Shown here one piece after another: positions 17,987 to 25,989 of a stretch of 49,214 bases of DNA. Made by a program: the position numbers and the translations under genes. Numbering within the stretch: the first letter of the stretch is position 1; each line of letters begins with the position of its first letter. The notes beneath the pieces were generated by a model. The model made no database searches. It had not been told where the DNA came from and saw nothing but the letters and a program-made list of their open reading frames with translations. Origin of the DNA: an uncultured Bacillota bacterium (GTDB taxonomy: Bacteria; Bacillota; Clostridia; Lachnospirales; Lachnospiraceae); the NCBI GenBank assembly GCA_905200905.1, contig CAJKMA010000016.1:1-49214 (forward strand), written 5' to 3'.

Positions 17987-18814
17987 TTATTCCAGATTCA
18001 GTTTTTTTGTCAAAATATACCGGCTTCCCAGGAAGAAGATAACAGAGCATACCAGATACAGAATAAGATAACACAGGAATAATCCATTTTGCTGAGAACC
18101 AGTCAGGCCACTTGTCTCATAAGTAATAGGAGACCATGCAGGTACTACGAACATTAAAATAGTCGAAATCAGGGAAAATATAATATTGATGCCAAAGAAT
18201 GAAACAATGGCACCTAGGATTTTATGAGTTTTAAATAAACTTCCAAGGCACATGGAAAATAGCGCAAGAGTGGTATAAAATCCAAAAAGCTGTGCAATCA
18301 TGGACAGAATAAGTAATATCATAAAAATCTGACTTTGTGTTCCGTAGACTCCTGTAAAAATATCTATAAATTCCTGAAACAAGTCGCCAATAGGTCCAGA
18401 AGTTTCTTTAAAAAGAACCAAAAGGAATACGGATGCCATAACGCACACCAAATCAATGGCAATCCAGGCCCAGGCAACCAGCATTTTAGACCAAATAAGT
18501 TTGGTAGGTGAAACAGGCAGAGTGTGAGTCAGGTACCCTTCATCTGAAAAGAGATTTTTCTGAAACCGGATTGCCAAATATACATAAGTAGCCACTACAA
18601 TGGCAAAAATAAAGAGTACATATACAAGAATATAAACTCCTGCTGCAATGCCATAAACAGTGGTAACAGAGGCGGCAAGAGTATCAGTAGAGGTGGAAAT
18701 CCCAAAGGCAATGCCAAGGCGTCCGATTAAGGTATAAACCAATAGGATTCCATGGAGAATCAGCAGCAATAAGGAGACAGATTTCCAGTCATATTTCAAC
18801 AATTTTTTTAACAT
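17987..18814 (-). CDS. ABC transporter membrane subunit (ABC-2 type)
   Basis: The 275-residue polytopic membrane protein has about six hydrophobic segments, including ones near residues 16-36, 55-80, 105-130, 160-185, 195-220 and 245-265. It is the probable permease of the ATPase encoded just upstream, whose gene overlaps it by seven bases. The layout regulator-ATPase-permease matches the ytrA type of operon of Firmicutes, which responds to envelope stress or peptide antibiotics. GGGAGG stands nine bases before the ATG. The substrate cannot be told from the sequence. Confidence 0.82.
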   Translation of the reverse strand: MLKKLLKYDWKSVSLLLLILHGILLVYTLIGRLGIAFGISTSTDTLAASVTTVYGIAAGVYILVYVLFIFAIVVATYVYLAIRFQKNLFSDEGYLTHTLPVSPTKLIWSKMLVAWAWIAIDLVCVMASVFLLVLFKETSGPIGDLFQEFIDIFTGVYGTQSQIFMILLILSMIAQLFGFYTTLALFSMCLGSLFKTHKILGAIVSFFGINIIFSLISTILMFVVPAWSPITYETSGLTGSQQNGLFLCYLILYLVCSVIFFLGSRYILTKKLNLE

Positions 18815-19506
18815 TTAAATACCTCCCTAAATAATGTATCAACGGATTTACCTTGATTGAAACGGATATTTTCAACGCTATCTACCAAACGGATGTGACC
18901 GTTTTGAATAAAAACAACATCATCCAGAATATTTTCTACATCAGAGATTAGATGTGTGGAAATAAGGATCGTAGCATTTTCGTCATAATTGTTTAAAATT
19001 GTAGAGAGAATGTAATCCCTGGCTGCAGGGTCAACACCGGCAATAGGTTCATCCAGGCAGTAGAGGCTTGCCCTGCGGCTCATAACCAGTATTAGCTGAA
19101 CTTTTTCCTTTGTACCTTTTGACATGGTGCGAAATCGGTCTGAAGGATTAATATTAAGACGTTTCAGCATATCAAATGCACGGCTTCTGTCAAAATCCTC
19201 GTAGAAATCAGAAAAATATTCAATCATATCTGTAACCCGCATCCAGGAATTTAAATAGGTCCGTTCAGGGAGATAAGAAACAATTTTTTTTGTTTCAATG
19301 CCAGGTTTTAGACCATTTACCAAAATATGTCCTTCTGTAGGCACGAGAAGACCATTAAGCAGTTTAATCAGAGTTGTTTTACCACTGCCATTAGGACCAA
19401 GAAGTCCTATGATTTTTCCTCGTTCCAGAGAAAAATGAATACGATCAAGAGCAACCTTATTACCATAACGTTTGGTAAGATTGCGGCATTCTAAAATAGG
19501 TGTCAT
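18808..19506 (-). CDS. ABC transporter ATP-binding protein (YtrB/BcrA-like)
   Basis: The 232-residue ATPase has Walker A GLLGPNGSGKTT, a Q-loop region at YLPERTYLNSW, a signature MSKGTKEKVQL (degenerate from LSGGQ, as is common in this subfamily), Walker B LYCLDEPIAGVD and the switch histidine in ILISTHLISDVE. It lacks a membrane part, so it pairs with the adjacent permease. The start AUG has AGGAGGAAGCATC before it and overlaps the regulator stop by four bases, which suggests translational coupling. Confidence 0.92.
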   Translation of the reverse strand: MTPILECRNLTKRYGNKVALDRIHFSLERGKIIGLLGPNGSGKTTLIKLLNGLLVPTEGHILVNGLKPGIETKKIVSYLPERTYLNSWMRVTDMIEYFSDFYEDFDRSRAFDMLKRLNINPSDRFRTMSKGTKEKVQLILVMSRRASLYCLDEPIAGVDPAARDYILSTILNNYDENATILISTHLISDVENILDDVVFIQNGHIRLVDSVENIRFNQGKSVDTLFREVFKC

Positions 19507-19877
19507 GATGCTTCCTCCTCTGCTTTCAATTGTTCAATTAGTTGAATAATAGTTTCTTTTGTAAAACCAAGGTGTTCCATTTTTTCTAAAAATTCTCGAA
19601 TCTGTAAGGATGCTAAATTTTGTTTGGTTTTTTCTATCATAGTTAAATCCTCCGTGATAAAGCGTCCGCTAGTCCGCTGGCTGAGCACAAGCCCAGTGCG
19701 TTCTAGTTCTGAAAGAGCCTTTTGCATAGTGTTTGGGTTTACTCCAGCGTCTTGTGCTAGGTCCCGTACAGATGGAAGCTTCGCACCTGGCAAATAGATT
19801 CCAGAAATGATATCCAGAGTAATGCGCTCTATAATCTGAGCATAGATAGGACGCTCAGAATTTAGATTCCATGACAT
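19503..19877 (-). CDS. GntR-family regulator, YtrA subfamily
   Basis: This short 124-residue regulator has a winged helix at about residues 8-75 (RPIYAQIIERITLDIISG and LPSVRDLAQDAGVNPNTMQK) and a short C-terminal helical tail for dimers instead of a ligand domain; that is the YtrA subfamily. It probably represses its own operon with the two ABC genes. ATG 19877 with AGGAGG eight bases away is preferred to GTG 19886, which touches the ribosome site. It is divergent from the nitroreductase gene. Confidence 0.9.
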   Translation of the reverse strand: MSWNLNSERPIYAQIIERITLDIISGIYLPGAKLPSVRDLAQDAGVNPNTMQKALSELERTGLVLSQRTSGRFITEDLTMIEKTKQNLASLQIREFLEKMEHLGFTKETIIQLIEQLKAEEEAS

Positions 19878-19980
19878 GTTATGCACCTCCTGTTGTATGA
19901 TTGTATTATTGTACTACTTGCTTAATACAAACATACACTGAGAAAAGAAATTTGTCAATAGAAATTTTAGAAAATAAACA

Positions 19981-20008
19981 TTGCAATTCAAAAATTCTAT
20001 GTTACAAT
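19981..20008 (+). promoter_or_regulatory. Promoter of the nitroreductase gene
   Basis: TTGCAA (19981-19986), 16 bases, TACAAT (20003-20008). Confidence 0.6.
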
Positions 20009-20038
20009 GTTGTTACGAAGAGAATAAAAGGTGAGAAT

Positions 20039-20803
20039 ATGAATTTATATGAAGCGATTTTTTTAAGAAAATCTGTGCGTAGTTATGAGATGGAGGCAGT
20101 GAGCAACGAGCTTCTTCAGGAAATTCGGGATTTTTATTCTCAGATTGAAGGTCTGAATCCGGGAATCCGTACAGATATTTCGATTATTGATAATACAAAT
20201 GGAAAAAATAAAATGATGCATCTTTTGGGAATAAAGGCACCCTATTATTTGGTGTTTTATTCGGAAGAGAAGGATTTGGCTCAGATGAATGCCGGATATA
20301 TTTTGGAGCAGCTGGGGTTGTTTTTGTGTACTAGAGGACTCGGAACCTGTTTCTTGGGAAATGTGAAACCCAAACTGGGAAATCCTCATAAAGGAAATCT
20401 AAAGTTTGTGATTACCATGGCATTTGGAAAGAGTAAGGGGGCGTATACTAGAAAGGCAGTGGAAGCCAGGCGCATGGATTTAAAAGATTTGTGCGTTTAT
20501 AAGGAAGTGCCAAGGCAGTGGATGAAACAGCTTTTGGAAGCAGCCCGCCTAGCCCCATCCAGTATGAATAGCCAGCCTTGGAGGTTTGTGGTTTATGATA
20601 ATCGTATCCATGTGTTTGCAAAAAAGCATAATATGAACCATCTAGGCCGCTATGAGGAGATGAATTTTGGGATTATGTTTTCGCACCTTATGGTAGTGGC
20701 AGAAGAATTGTGGCTTGATGTGGATTTAATTCGTCTGGAAGATATTACGCATAAGAATTTCCCAAATAATCAATATGTTTTAAGTGCAATTTTAAGAACA
20801 TGA
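20039..20803 (+). CDS. Nitroreductase-family protein (TM1586-like)
   Basis: The 254-residue FMN-dependent oxidoreductase belongs to the nitroreductase superfamily. It begins with MNLYEAIFLRKSVRSYE, the FMN-phosphate binding start (RKSVRSY), and carries LEAARLAPSSMNSQPWRFVV in the second half, the usual APSSxNxQPW motif. The length is that of the putative TM nitroreductase family rather than of the ~180-residue single-domain enzymes. The natural electron acceptor is unknown. ATG 20039 with AAAAGGTGAGAAT before it is preferred over the in-frame upstream codon at 19901, which would place the promoter inside the gene. Confidence 0.85.
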   Translation: MNLYEAIFLRKSVRSYEMEAVSNELLQEIRDFYSQIEGLNPGIRTDISIIDNTNGKNKMMHLLGIKAPYYLVFYSEEKDLAQMNAGYILEQLGLFLCTRGLGTCFLGNVKPKLGNPHKGNLKFVITMAFGKSKGAYTRKAVEARRMDLKDLCVYKEVPRQWMKQLLEAARLAPSSMNSQPWRFVVYDNRIHVFAKKHNMNHLGRYEEMNFGIMFSHLMVVAEELWLDVDLIRLEDITHKNFPNNQYVLSAILRT

Positions 20804-20804
20804 C

Positions 20805-20842
20805 AAAAAGGGGAATGCTATTATAGGAGGATTCCCTTTTTG
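20805..20842 (+). terminator. Terminator of the nitroreductase gene
   Basis: AAAAAGGGGAATGC and GGATTCCCTTTTT pair over a short loop, ending in TTTTTG. Confidence 0.8.
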
Positions 20843-20865
20843 TTGAAAAAAGTTTTAAAATAGTG

Positions 20866-20894
20866 TTGACAAGTAAGATGGTTTGTAGTATAGT
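20866..20894 (+). promoter_or_regulatory. Promoter of tRNA-Gly
   Basis: TTGACA (20866-20871), 17 bases, TATAGT (20889-20894). This is near-consensus, as expected for a stable RNA. Confidence 0.8.
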
Positions 20895-20922
20895 ATCACT
20901 TGTGTTTGAGAGAACACAATAT

Positions 20923-20995
20923 GCGCGAGTGGCTCAGTTGGTGGAGCGCGACCTTGCCAAGGTCGAGGCCGCGGGTTCGAGTCCCGTCTCGCGCT
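20923..20995 (+). tRNA. tRNA-Gly (anticodon GCC)
   Basis: The acceptor stem GCGCGAG pairs with CTCGCGC at the end, with T as discriminator base. The D arm is GCTC...GAGC, the anticodon loop CTTGCCAAG has GCC at 20956-20958, and the T arm GCGGGTTCGAGTCCCGT is standard. The 3' CCA is not encoded. It stands alone with its own promoter and terminator. Confidence 0.97.
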
Positions 20996-21016
20996 TTTTT
21001 TATTTTTGCGATACAG

Positions 21017-21057
21017 AAAACCGATGCGGTCTTATATGGACTTGCATCGGTTTTTTG
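21017..21057 (+). terminator. Terminator of tRNA-Gly
   Basis: AAAACCGATGC and GCATCGGTTTTTT form an 11-base-pair stem with a 16-base loop. Confidence 0.85.
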
Positions 21058-21077
21058 TATGGCTATGGATGAAAAAC

Positions 21078-21106
21078 TTGGAAAAATAATATAGATGTGG
21101 TATAAT
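21078..21106 (+). promoter_or_regulatory. Promoter of the c-di-AMP receptor gene
   Basis: TTGGAA (21078-21083), 17 bases, TATAAT (21101-21106). Confidence 0.65.
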
Positions 21107-21148
21107 AGCCCATAAGCAATTCCTACAGGAAAAGGAGGAAATAAGACT

Positions 21149-21487
21149 ATGAAAATGATTTTTGCAATTGTGAGAAAAGAAGATGAAGGATTCGTAATTG
21201 AGAGGCTAACCAAAGAAAAAATTAGTGTTACAAAACTTTCCAGTACCGGTGGATTTCTTAGAAAAGGAAATGCTACCTTGATGATTGGTACAGAGGATGA
21301 GAAGGTTGATACGGTTCTTCAGATTATTAAGGAAGAATGTGCCAGAAGAAAAGAGGTTATGATTAATCCTACTTATTCTGCAGGAAATAAGGGTCCTGTT
21401 CTTGGCTATGCTGCACCTCCTGTAACCATTGATGTAGGTGGAGCTACCGTGTTTATTGTAAATGTAGAACAATTCCTAAAATTATAA
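21149..21487 (+). CDS. darA: Cyclic di-AMP receptor, PII-like (DarA/PstA)
   Basis: The 112-residue protein of the CdAMP_rec family (formerly DUF970) forms trimers with a PII-like fold and binds cyclic di-AMP. Diagnostic stretches are KMIFAIVRKEDE at the start, KLSSTGGFLRKGNATLMIG in the middle (the first half of the ligand site) and GGATVFIVNVEQF at the end. The length fits. The downstream target is unknown in the family. It has an ideal AAAGGAGG and its own promoter, so it is a single-gene unit. Confidence 0.92.
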   Translation: MKMIFAIVRKEDEGFVIERLTKEKISVTKLSSTGGFLRKGNATLMIGTEDEKVDTVLQIIKEECARRKEVMINPTYSAGNKGPVLGYAAPPVTIDVGGATVFIVNVEQFLKL

Positions 21488-21527
21488 AAAAGTCTCCGGT
21501 GATTCCTGGCAGGAAGGAAAATATTCC

Positions 21528-21556
21528 TTGAGAATTTCCTCATAAGATGGTAAAAT
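21528..21556 (+). promoter_or_regulatory. Promoter of the polyferredoxin gene
   Basis: TTGAGA (21528-21533), 17 bases, TAAAAT (21551-21556). Confidence 0.55.
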
Positions 21557-21627
21557 TACCAGGTGATAGTAGGATGTTTACGGGCTGTAGGCATAGAATG
21601 ATTATAAACAAAAGCGGAGGATATGTA

Positions 21628-22014
21628 ATGAAAAAATTAAAAGTGGTTAAAGGTGCAAAATGTATGGCATGTCTGGAATGTGTAAGAGCTTGTTCTACAA
21701 GTTTTTATAAAGAATTTGATCCAGATAAATCTTGTATTCAGATTGTTGAAAAAAAAGGTGACGCAAAACCTATGGTTTGTGTACAGTGCGGTAAATGTGC
21801 TCAGGCTTGTCCAGAAGGTGCTATTACACAGAATGCAAAAGGTGTTTATATGATTAATAAGAAGAAATGTACAGGATGTGGTAAATGTGTAGAAGCCTGT
21901 CCATTTGGTGTAATGGTGAAAGCAGAAGATTCACCGGTTTCAACAAAATGTATTGCATGTGGTATTTGTGCAAAAGCCTGTCCTGCAGATGTTCTGGAAA
22001 TTGTAGAGGCATAA
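21628..22014 (+). CDS. Polyferredoxin-like protein with four [4Fe-4S] motifs
   Basis: The 128-residue electron-transfer protein has four cysteine clusters: CMACLECVRAC near the start, CVQCGKCAQACP, CTGCGKCVEACP, and CIACGICAKACP near the end. This arrangement resembles CooF/HycB-type electron-transfer subunits, which shuttle electrons between hydrogenase, CO dehydrogenase or NAD(P)H modules. No such catalytic subunit lies nearby, so the partner is unknown. ATG 21628 with GCGGAGGATATGTA is used; the in-frame upstream codon at 21547 overlaps the promoter. Confidence 0.9.
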   Translation: MKKLKVVKGAKCMACLECVRACSTSFYKEFDPDKSCIQIVEKKGDAKPMVCVQCGKCAQACPEGAITQNAKGVYMINKKKCTGCGKCVEACPFGVMVKAEDSPVSTKCIACGICAKACPADVLEIVEA

Positions 22015-22035
22015 GGGTAATTGAAATAGTTTAGA

Positions 22036-22085
22036 AAAGGGGCTGCGGCATTAAGCAATAAGGCTTAGTGTGGCGGCTTTTTTTC
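22036..22085 (+). terminator. Terminator of the polyferredoxin gene
   Basis: GGCTGCGGCATTAAGC and GCTTAGTGTGGCGGC form a stem with two mismatches and G-U pairs, followed by eight T. Confidence 0.7.
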
Positions 22086-22113
22086 CATAAGATGGTGAGA
22101 AAGGAGGATAGAA

Positions 22114-22620
22114 ATGGTTGGAGAGATACGGAGAAAAGAAATTTTAGAATATATTGCAAATAGCATTACTCCAGTGTCTGGAGCAGCTTTAGCCAGGCGG
22201 TTTCAGGTTAGCCGCCAGGTTATTGTACAGGATATTGCATTGCTTAGAGCAAAGGATTGGGAAATTCTTTCTACAAACAGAGGCTATCTGATGAATCACC
22301 CCAAAAGTGTAGAGCGGATTTTTTGGGTGTGTCATAATGGAGAGCAGATAGAGGAAGAATTGAATGCAGTAGTGGATTTAGGTGGCGTGGTAGTAGATGT
22401 GGCAGTACAGCACCAGGTTTACGGAGAATTGAGAGCGGCTTTAAATATTCGCTCCAGGCGGCAGGTGAAACAGTTTTTAGAGGATATTCAAAGTGGAAGG
22501 TCAAAGCCCCTTACCAATCTGACATCTGGACATCATTGCCATAAGATTTGTGCGGAAAGTGAAGAAATATTGGATATGATTCAAGATGCTTTCATGAAAA
22601 TGGGGATTTTTGAAAAATAG
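22114..22620 (+). CDS. niaR: Nicotinic-acid-responsive repressor NiaR
   Basis: The 168-residue repressor has an N-terminal HTH_11 (about 5-60: RRKEILEYIAN, LARRFQVSRQVIVQDIALLRA) and a C-terminal 3H domain with the conserved histidines in VQHQVYGEL and TSGHHCHKI. It uses nicotinate as co-repressor and metal bound to the histidines, and controls NAD synthesis or niacin uptake genes. None of those targets is next to it here. AAAGGAGGATAGAA stands before the ATG. The NuoE-like gene follows after 12 bases. Confidence 0.9.
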   Translation: MVGEIRRKEILEYIANSITPVSGAALARRFQVSRQVIVQDIALLRAKDWEILSTNRGYLMNHPKSVERIFWVCHNGEQIEEELNAVVDLGGVVVDVAVQHQVYGELRAALNIRSRRQVKQFLEDIQSGRSKPLTNLTSGHHCHKICAESEEILDMIQDAFMKMGIFEK

Positions 22621-22632
22621 CAGGGAGATTTT

Positions 22633-23100
22633 ATGATGAAAGAAATAGAAAAAATAGAAGAAATCATTGAATATTATGCAGGAGAAAGAAATCCGAAGGA
22701 ACAGGAAAACCTAGTAGCAATGCTAAGGGAGATTCAGGAAGTAGAAGGATATATTCCAAAGGAAGCCCAGGAAAAGGCAGCAGAAAAAATTGGTATAAAA
22801 ACCACAGTGTTGTCTTGTATCATTCAACGCTATCCAAGTCTGAAAGGGGAGGACTATGCCCATGAAATAGTTCTGTGTTCGGGAGCAAGATGCGGATGTA
22901 AGGGAGGCCCTGAAATCATAGACGCTGTAAAAAAAGAATTAAAGGTTGGGAAGGATGGGATATCAGCCAACAGAAAAGTCCATGTGACTACCAGGAATTG
23001 TTTGAAACAATGTAAAACCTCACCGAATATGATGATTGATGGAAAACTCTATTCAGGCCTTACAGTAGAAAAGGCAGTGGAGATTGTAAGAAAATTATAG
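22633..23100 (+). CDS. NuoE-like [2Fe-2S] thioredoxin-fold protein
   Basis: The 155-residue protein has the helical N-terminus and thioredoxin-like [2Fe-2S] domain of the 24 kDa subunit of NADH dehydrogenase and of bifurcating hydrogenase or formate dehydrogenase complexes. The cluster ligands are C82, C87 (CSGARC) and C123, C127 (CLKQC), in the standard Cx4C...Cx3C spacing. No NuoF-like or hydrogenase gene adjoins it, so this is an orphan copy, perhaps used by a complex encoded elsewhere. A second ATG three bases on (22636) is equally possible as a start. Confidence 0.87.
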   Translation: MMKEIEKIEEIIEYYAGERNPKEQENLVAMLREIQEVEGYIPKEAQEKAAEKIGIKTTVLSCIIQRYPSLKGEDYAHEIVLCSGARCGCKGGPEIIDAVKKELKVGKDGISANRKVHVTTRNCLKQCKTSPNMMIDGKLYSGLTVEKAVEIVRKL

Positions 23101-23118
23101 AGAAAGGAGCATTATTCT

Positions 23119-24036
23119 ATGAAAATGAATAAGATGGTTCTTTGTTCAAAGTATGATGGACTTAGCTTATCTGTCCTTTATACAGAGCCTCAGGGAATGT
23201 GTAAAGGTGTGGTACAGATTTCTCATGGTATGGCAGAACATAAAGAAAGATATCTGCCGTTTATGGAATATTTGGCAGAGTGTGGATATACCACTGTGAT
23301 TCATGATCATAGAGGTCATGGGGAAAGTGTGAGAACCCAAGAGGAGCTTGGATATTTTTATGAAGGGAAAGACCAGGCTGTTGTAGAAGATTTACACCAG
23401 ATAACTAAGTGGGCAAAGGAAAAATGGCCTCAAAAGAAGTTCTATCTGTTGGGACATAGTATGGGCTCACTGGTGGCTAGGGTATATCTGAAAACTTATG
23501 ATTATGAATTGGACAAATTGGTTCTTACAGGGCCGCCTTGTAAAAACCCTGCTGTGGATTTGGGATTGGCTATTGCCAGGCGGCAGAAGAAGATAAAAGG
23601 TGGTCTTTATAAGAGTAAAGAAATCGATGCGCTGGCTTTTAGTGGATTTGCTGCAAAGTTTCATAAGGAAAAACATAAAACATCCTGGATTGCTGCAGAC
23701 AAATCGGTAGTGGAGGCGTATGATGCATCAGAATTGTGCGGATTTCCATTTACAACAGATGGATTCGAGGGATTGTTCCTGCTTATGAAACATGCGTATG
23801 ATAAAAAAGGCTGGCAGCTTCAAAATCCTCAATTGCCAATTCTATTTTTGGCTGGAGAGGAAGACCCTTGTGCAGGAAATGGAAGGCAATTTGTGAAGGA
23901 ATTGCAGTTTTTGAAACAGGTAGGATATAAACAAGTGACGGGGAAACGTTATCCAGGCATGCGTCATGAAATTTTAAATGAAAAAGAAAAAATGCAGGTG
24001 TATGCTAATATTACAGCATATTTAGAAAAGAAATGA
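23119..24036 (+). CDS. Alpha/beta hydrolase, monoacylglycerol lipase-like
   Basis: The 305-residue serine hydrolase resembles the lysophospholipase/monoacylglycerol lipase group (Hydrolase_4). S114 in LLGHSMGSLVA is the nucleophile; the oxyanion segment is QISHGMAEHKERY; HDHRGHGES follows the third strand; the acid probably lies in FLAGEEDPC and the histidine in YPGMRHEILNE near the end. There is no signal peptide, so it acts in the cytoplasm. AAGGAG stands ten bases before the ATG. The gene overlaps or abuts birA by a few bases, suggesting an operon from niaR to birA. Confidence 0.88.
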   Translation: MKMNKMVLCSKYDGLSLSVLYTEPQGMCKGVVQISHGMAEHKERYLPFMEYLAECGYTTVIHDHRGHGESVRTQEELGYFYEGKDQAVVEDLHQITKWAKEKWPQKKFYLLGHSMGSLVARVYLKTYDYELDKLVLTGPPCKNPAVDLGLAIARRQKKIKGGLYKSKEIDALAFSGFAAKFHKEKHKTSWIAADKSVVEAYDASELCGFPFTTDGFEGLFLLMKHAYDKKGWQLQNPQLPILFLAGEEDPCAGNGRQFVKELQFLKQVGYKQVTGKRYPGMRHEILNEKEKMQVYANITAYLEKK

Positions 24037-24044
24037 GGGAGAAG

Positions 24045-25004
24045 ATGTCCACAAAATCCAGGCTTTTGAAACTTTTAGAACAGGAAAAAGGCAGATATTT
24101 GTCTGGAGAAATACTTGCAGAACAATTGCAGGTTTCCAGAACAGCAGTGTGGAAAGCGATTCAAAGTCTTAGACAGGAAGGATATGAGATTCAAGCTGTA
24201 ACCAATAAAGGTTATGCTTTAGATAAGGCATGCGATGTTCTTTCAGCAGAGGCAATTCAAAGTGGGTTAGAACATCCTGAGGTAAAGGTACAGGTGTTTC
24301 GAGAGATTGCTTCCACCAGTCTGGCTATGAAACAAATGGCTTTGGAGAGTAGATTACCTCATGGTTCTATGGTGATAGCCAATGAGCAGACAAAAGGGAA
24401 GGGGAGAAAAGGGCGAGATTTCTATTCTCCTAAGGATAGTGGGTTGTATCTTAGTGTGTTGTTGTATCCAGATAAAACAGTACGGGAAAGTCTGGAGCTT
24501 ACTGCTGAAGCAGCTGTGGCAGTATGCCGAGCGGTTGAGAAATGCTGTAAGATTTCTTTGAAAATTAAATGGGTGAACGATTTGTATTTGGAAGAGAAGA
24601 AAGTGTGCGGGATTCTCACCGAAGCTGTGACAGACTTAGAGACTGGAGATATAGAATTTGTCGTTGTAGGGATTGGATTGAATCTAAAATCTCCTGAGGA
24701 AGGTTTTCCAGAGGAAATAAGGCAAAAAGCAGGAGTTGTTTTGCCAGCGGGAGAAGCTGTTGACAGAAACCAGCTGGCAGCTACCATTGTGAATGAATTA
24801 TTGAAAGAAACGGAAAAAAAGGGAATTCCCAAGGAATATATCAGAAATAATCTGGTGCCAGGCAGAACCATTTGTCTTGTTCAAGGAACAGACAGACGCA
24901 TAGTAAAAGCAGAAGAGATTCTGCCAGACGGAAGGCTTCTCATTCAGAATGAACAAGGGAGAGAAGAAATTCTGTCAGGAGCAGATGTATCTCTTGAGCT
25001 TTAA
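24045..25004 (+). CDS. birA: Biotin-protein ligase / biotin operon repressor BirA
   Basis: The protein joins biotin to acceptor lysines via biotinyl-AMP and, with its N-terminal helix-turn-helix, represses biotin genes. The HTH is at about residues 5-65 (SGEILAEQLQVSRTAVWKAI). The catalytic domain has EIASTSLAMKQMA, the nucleotide loop EQTKGKGRKGRDFYSP (family GRGRRGR), and KIKWVNDLYLEEKKVCGIL around the catalytic lysine. The C-terminal SH3-like domain ends the protein. The start is uncertain: ATG 24033 overlaps the upstream stop and has no ribosome site, while ATG 24045 has GAGGGAG and fits the family N-terminus better. The gene ends five bases before the convergent vanZ-like gene. Confidence 0.93.
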   Translation: MSTKSRLLKLLEQEKGRYLSGEILAEQLQVSRTAVWKAIQSLRQEGYEIQAVTNKGYALDKACDVLSAEAIQSGLEHPEVKVQVFREIASTSLAMKQMALESRLPHGSMVIANEQTKGKGRKGRDFYSPKDSGLYLSVLLYPDKTVRESLELTAEAAVAVCRAVEKCCKISLKIKWVNDLYLEEKKVCGILTEAVTDLETGDIEFVVVGIGLNLKSPEEGFPEEIRQKAGVVLPAGEAVDRNQLAATIVNELLKETEKKGIPKEYIRNNLVPGRTICLVQGTDRRIVKAEEILPDGRLLIQNEQGREEILSGADVSLEL

Positions 25005-25009
25005 GGATG

Positions 25010-25504
25010 TCACCTTTTCTTTTTTCGTGGTGTAAAAGTATGACAGAAAATCTGCACTAGAATAATGCCCAATAAGGCGCCCATACTGTCAATGAACACA
25101 TCACGTTTTGATGGGCCACGTCCAGCTACAAAGGACTGATGAAATTCGTCTGTGCAGGCAAAGCCTACAGAAAGTAGTCCAGCCATAAGAAAAAGTGCGA
25201 AGCCGCGGACGCCATAAACGTAAAGGGGAAAAGAAACACAAATAGCAAGAATAAAATATTCGGTCATATGCGCCAGTTTTCGTACAGGAAGTTCAATTTT
25301 ATCGGCATAAGCATTTTTATCCCATTCAGAAAGATTTTTATCTAAAATTCGGTCTGCCACAGATACAATTTTATAGCTGATTTCGTGACTTAGATTTCCG
25401 GATTCTACTCCGGTTTGTCCAGAAAAGGAAAAAATCAGATACATCATAGCAAGAGCAGGAAGAAAGGAAAAGGGTTTCAATAAGTAAATAATGAATTTTT
25501 TCAT
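25010..25504 (-). CDS. VanZ-family membrane protein
   Basis: The 164-residue protein has four hydrophobic segments (about 8-28, 78-98, 102-120, 138-157) and the VanZ motifs RKLAHMTEYFILA and CTDEFHQSFVAGRGPSKRDVFID. VanZ in enterococci gives low-level teicoplanin resistance, but the many chromosomal homologues have no assigned role, and this solitary copy should not be read as a resistance gene. ATG 25504 with AAAGGA upstream is preferred to the in-frame codon at 25519. Confidence 0.88.
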   Translation of the reverse strand: MKKFIIYLLKPFSFLPALAMMYLIFSFSGQTGVESGNLSHEISYKIVSVADRILDKNLSEWDKNAYADKIELPVRKLAHMTEYFILAICVSFPLYVYGVRGFALFLMAGLLSVGFACTDEFHQSFVAGRGPSKRDVFIDSMGALLGIILVQIFCHTFTPRKKKR

Positions 25505-25630
25505 AAGCAGTCCTTTCAAATTTTGAAAAATTTTTTGTGCAAGATAGAAAGCTACAGTTTGCAGATTCCCTAAGAAAGAGTATCATTTTTTGTGAAAATT
25601 GTAAAGTTTTAGATTTTTCTGAAAAAATCT

Positions 25631-25659
25631 TTGACAAGGCATGGAAAGAGGACTATACT
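25631..25659 (+). promoter_or_regulatory. Promoter of the T-box leader
   Basis: TTGACA (25631-25636), 17 bases, TATACT (25654-25659). Confidence 0.8.
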
Positions 25660-25664
25660 AAGGA

Positions 25665-25967
25665 GCATAAATAAAAAAGAAACGGCAGTGAAAAGAAGAG
25701 TACGTTTTCGGATGCGGCAAAGAGAGCTTTAGTTGGTGAGAAGAAGTGCGTGGAAGAAGATGGAAGATGGTCTTGGAGCCTTGCACCGACTGCAGAATCT
25801 GCATAGGCTGCAATGGGAGCGCCCATTATAGCGCCAGGATATAAGAAATACATGATATTTCCGTATCTGTCAGAGGTTTCTGTTTTACAGAAATGAAATA
25901 AGGTGGTACCACGAAGTAGATATACTCTCGTCCTTAGTGCAACATGCATGAGGATGGGAGTTTTTTT
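25665..25967 (+). promoter_or_regulatory. T-box riboswitch with attenuator
   Basis: This fills most of the 485 bases between vanZ and the symporter. Stem I is closed by GCAGT (about 25683) with ACTGC (about 25790); it contains AAGAAGAGTA (the kink-turn region), AGAGAG (distal region) and a specifier region GAAGATGGTCTTGGAG. The T-box itself, AAGGTGGTACCACG, is at 25900-25913. The terminator arms are ACTCTCGTCCTTA and TGAGGATGGGAGT with seven T (25924-25967). The specifier reads TGG (25768-25770, tryptophan) by usual spacing, or ATG (25767-25769, methionine) one base earlier. Uncharged tRNA would allow transcription of the transporter. Confidence 0.93.
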
Positions 25968-25989
25968 CATTGTCAAAAAGGAGGGGCAC

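Noticed and set aside
25010..25504. VanZ-like gene as a glycopeptide resistance determinant
   Set aside because: No other van genes nearby; solitary VanZ homologues are widespread and unassigned.
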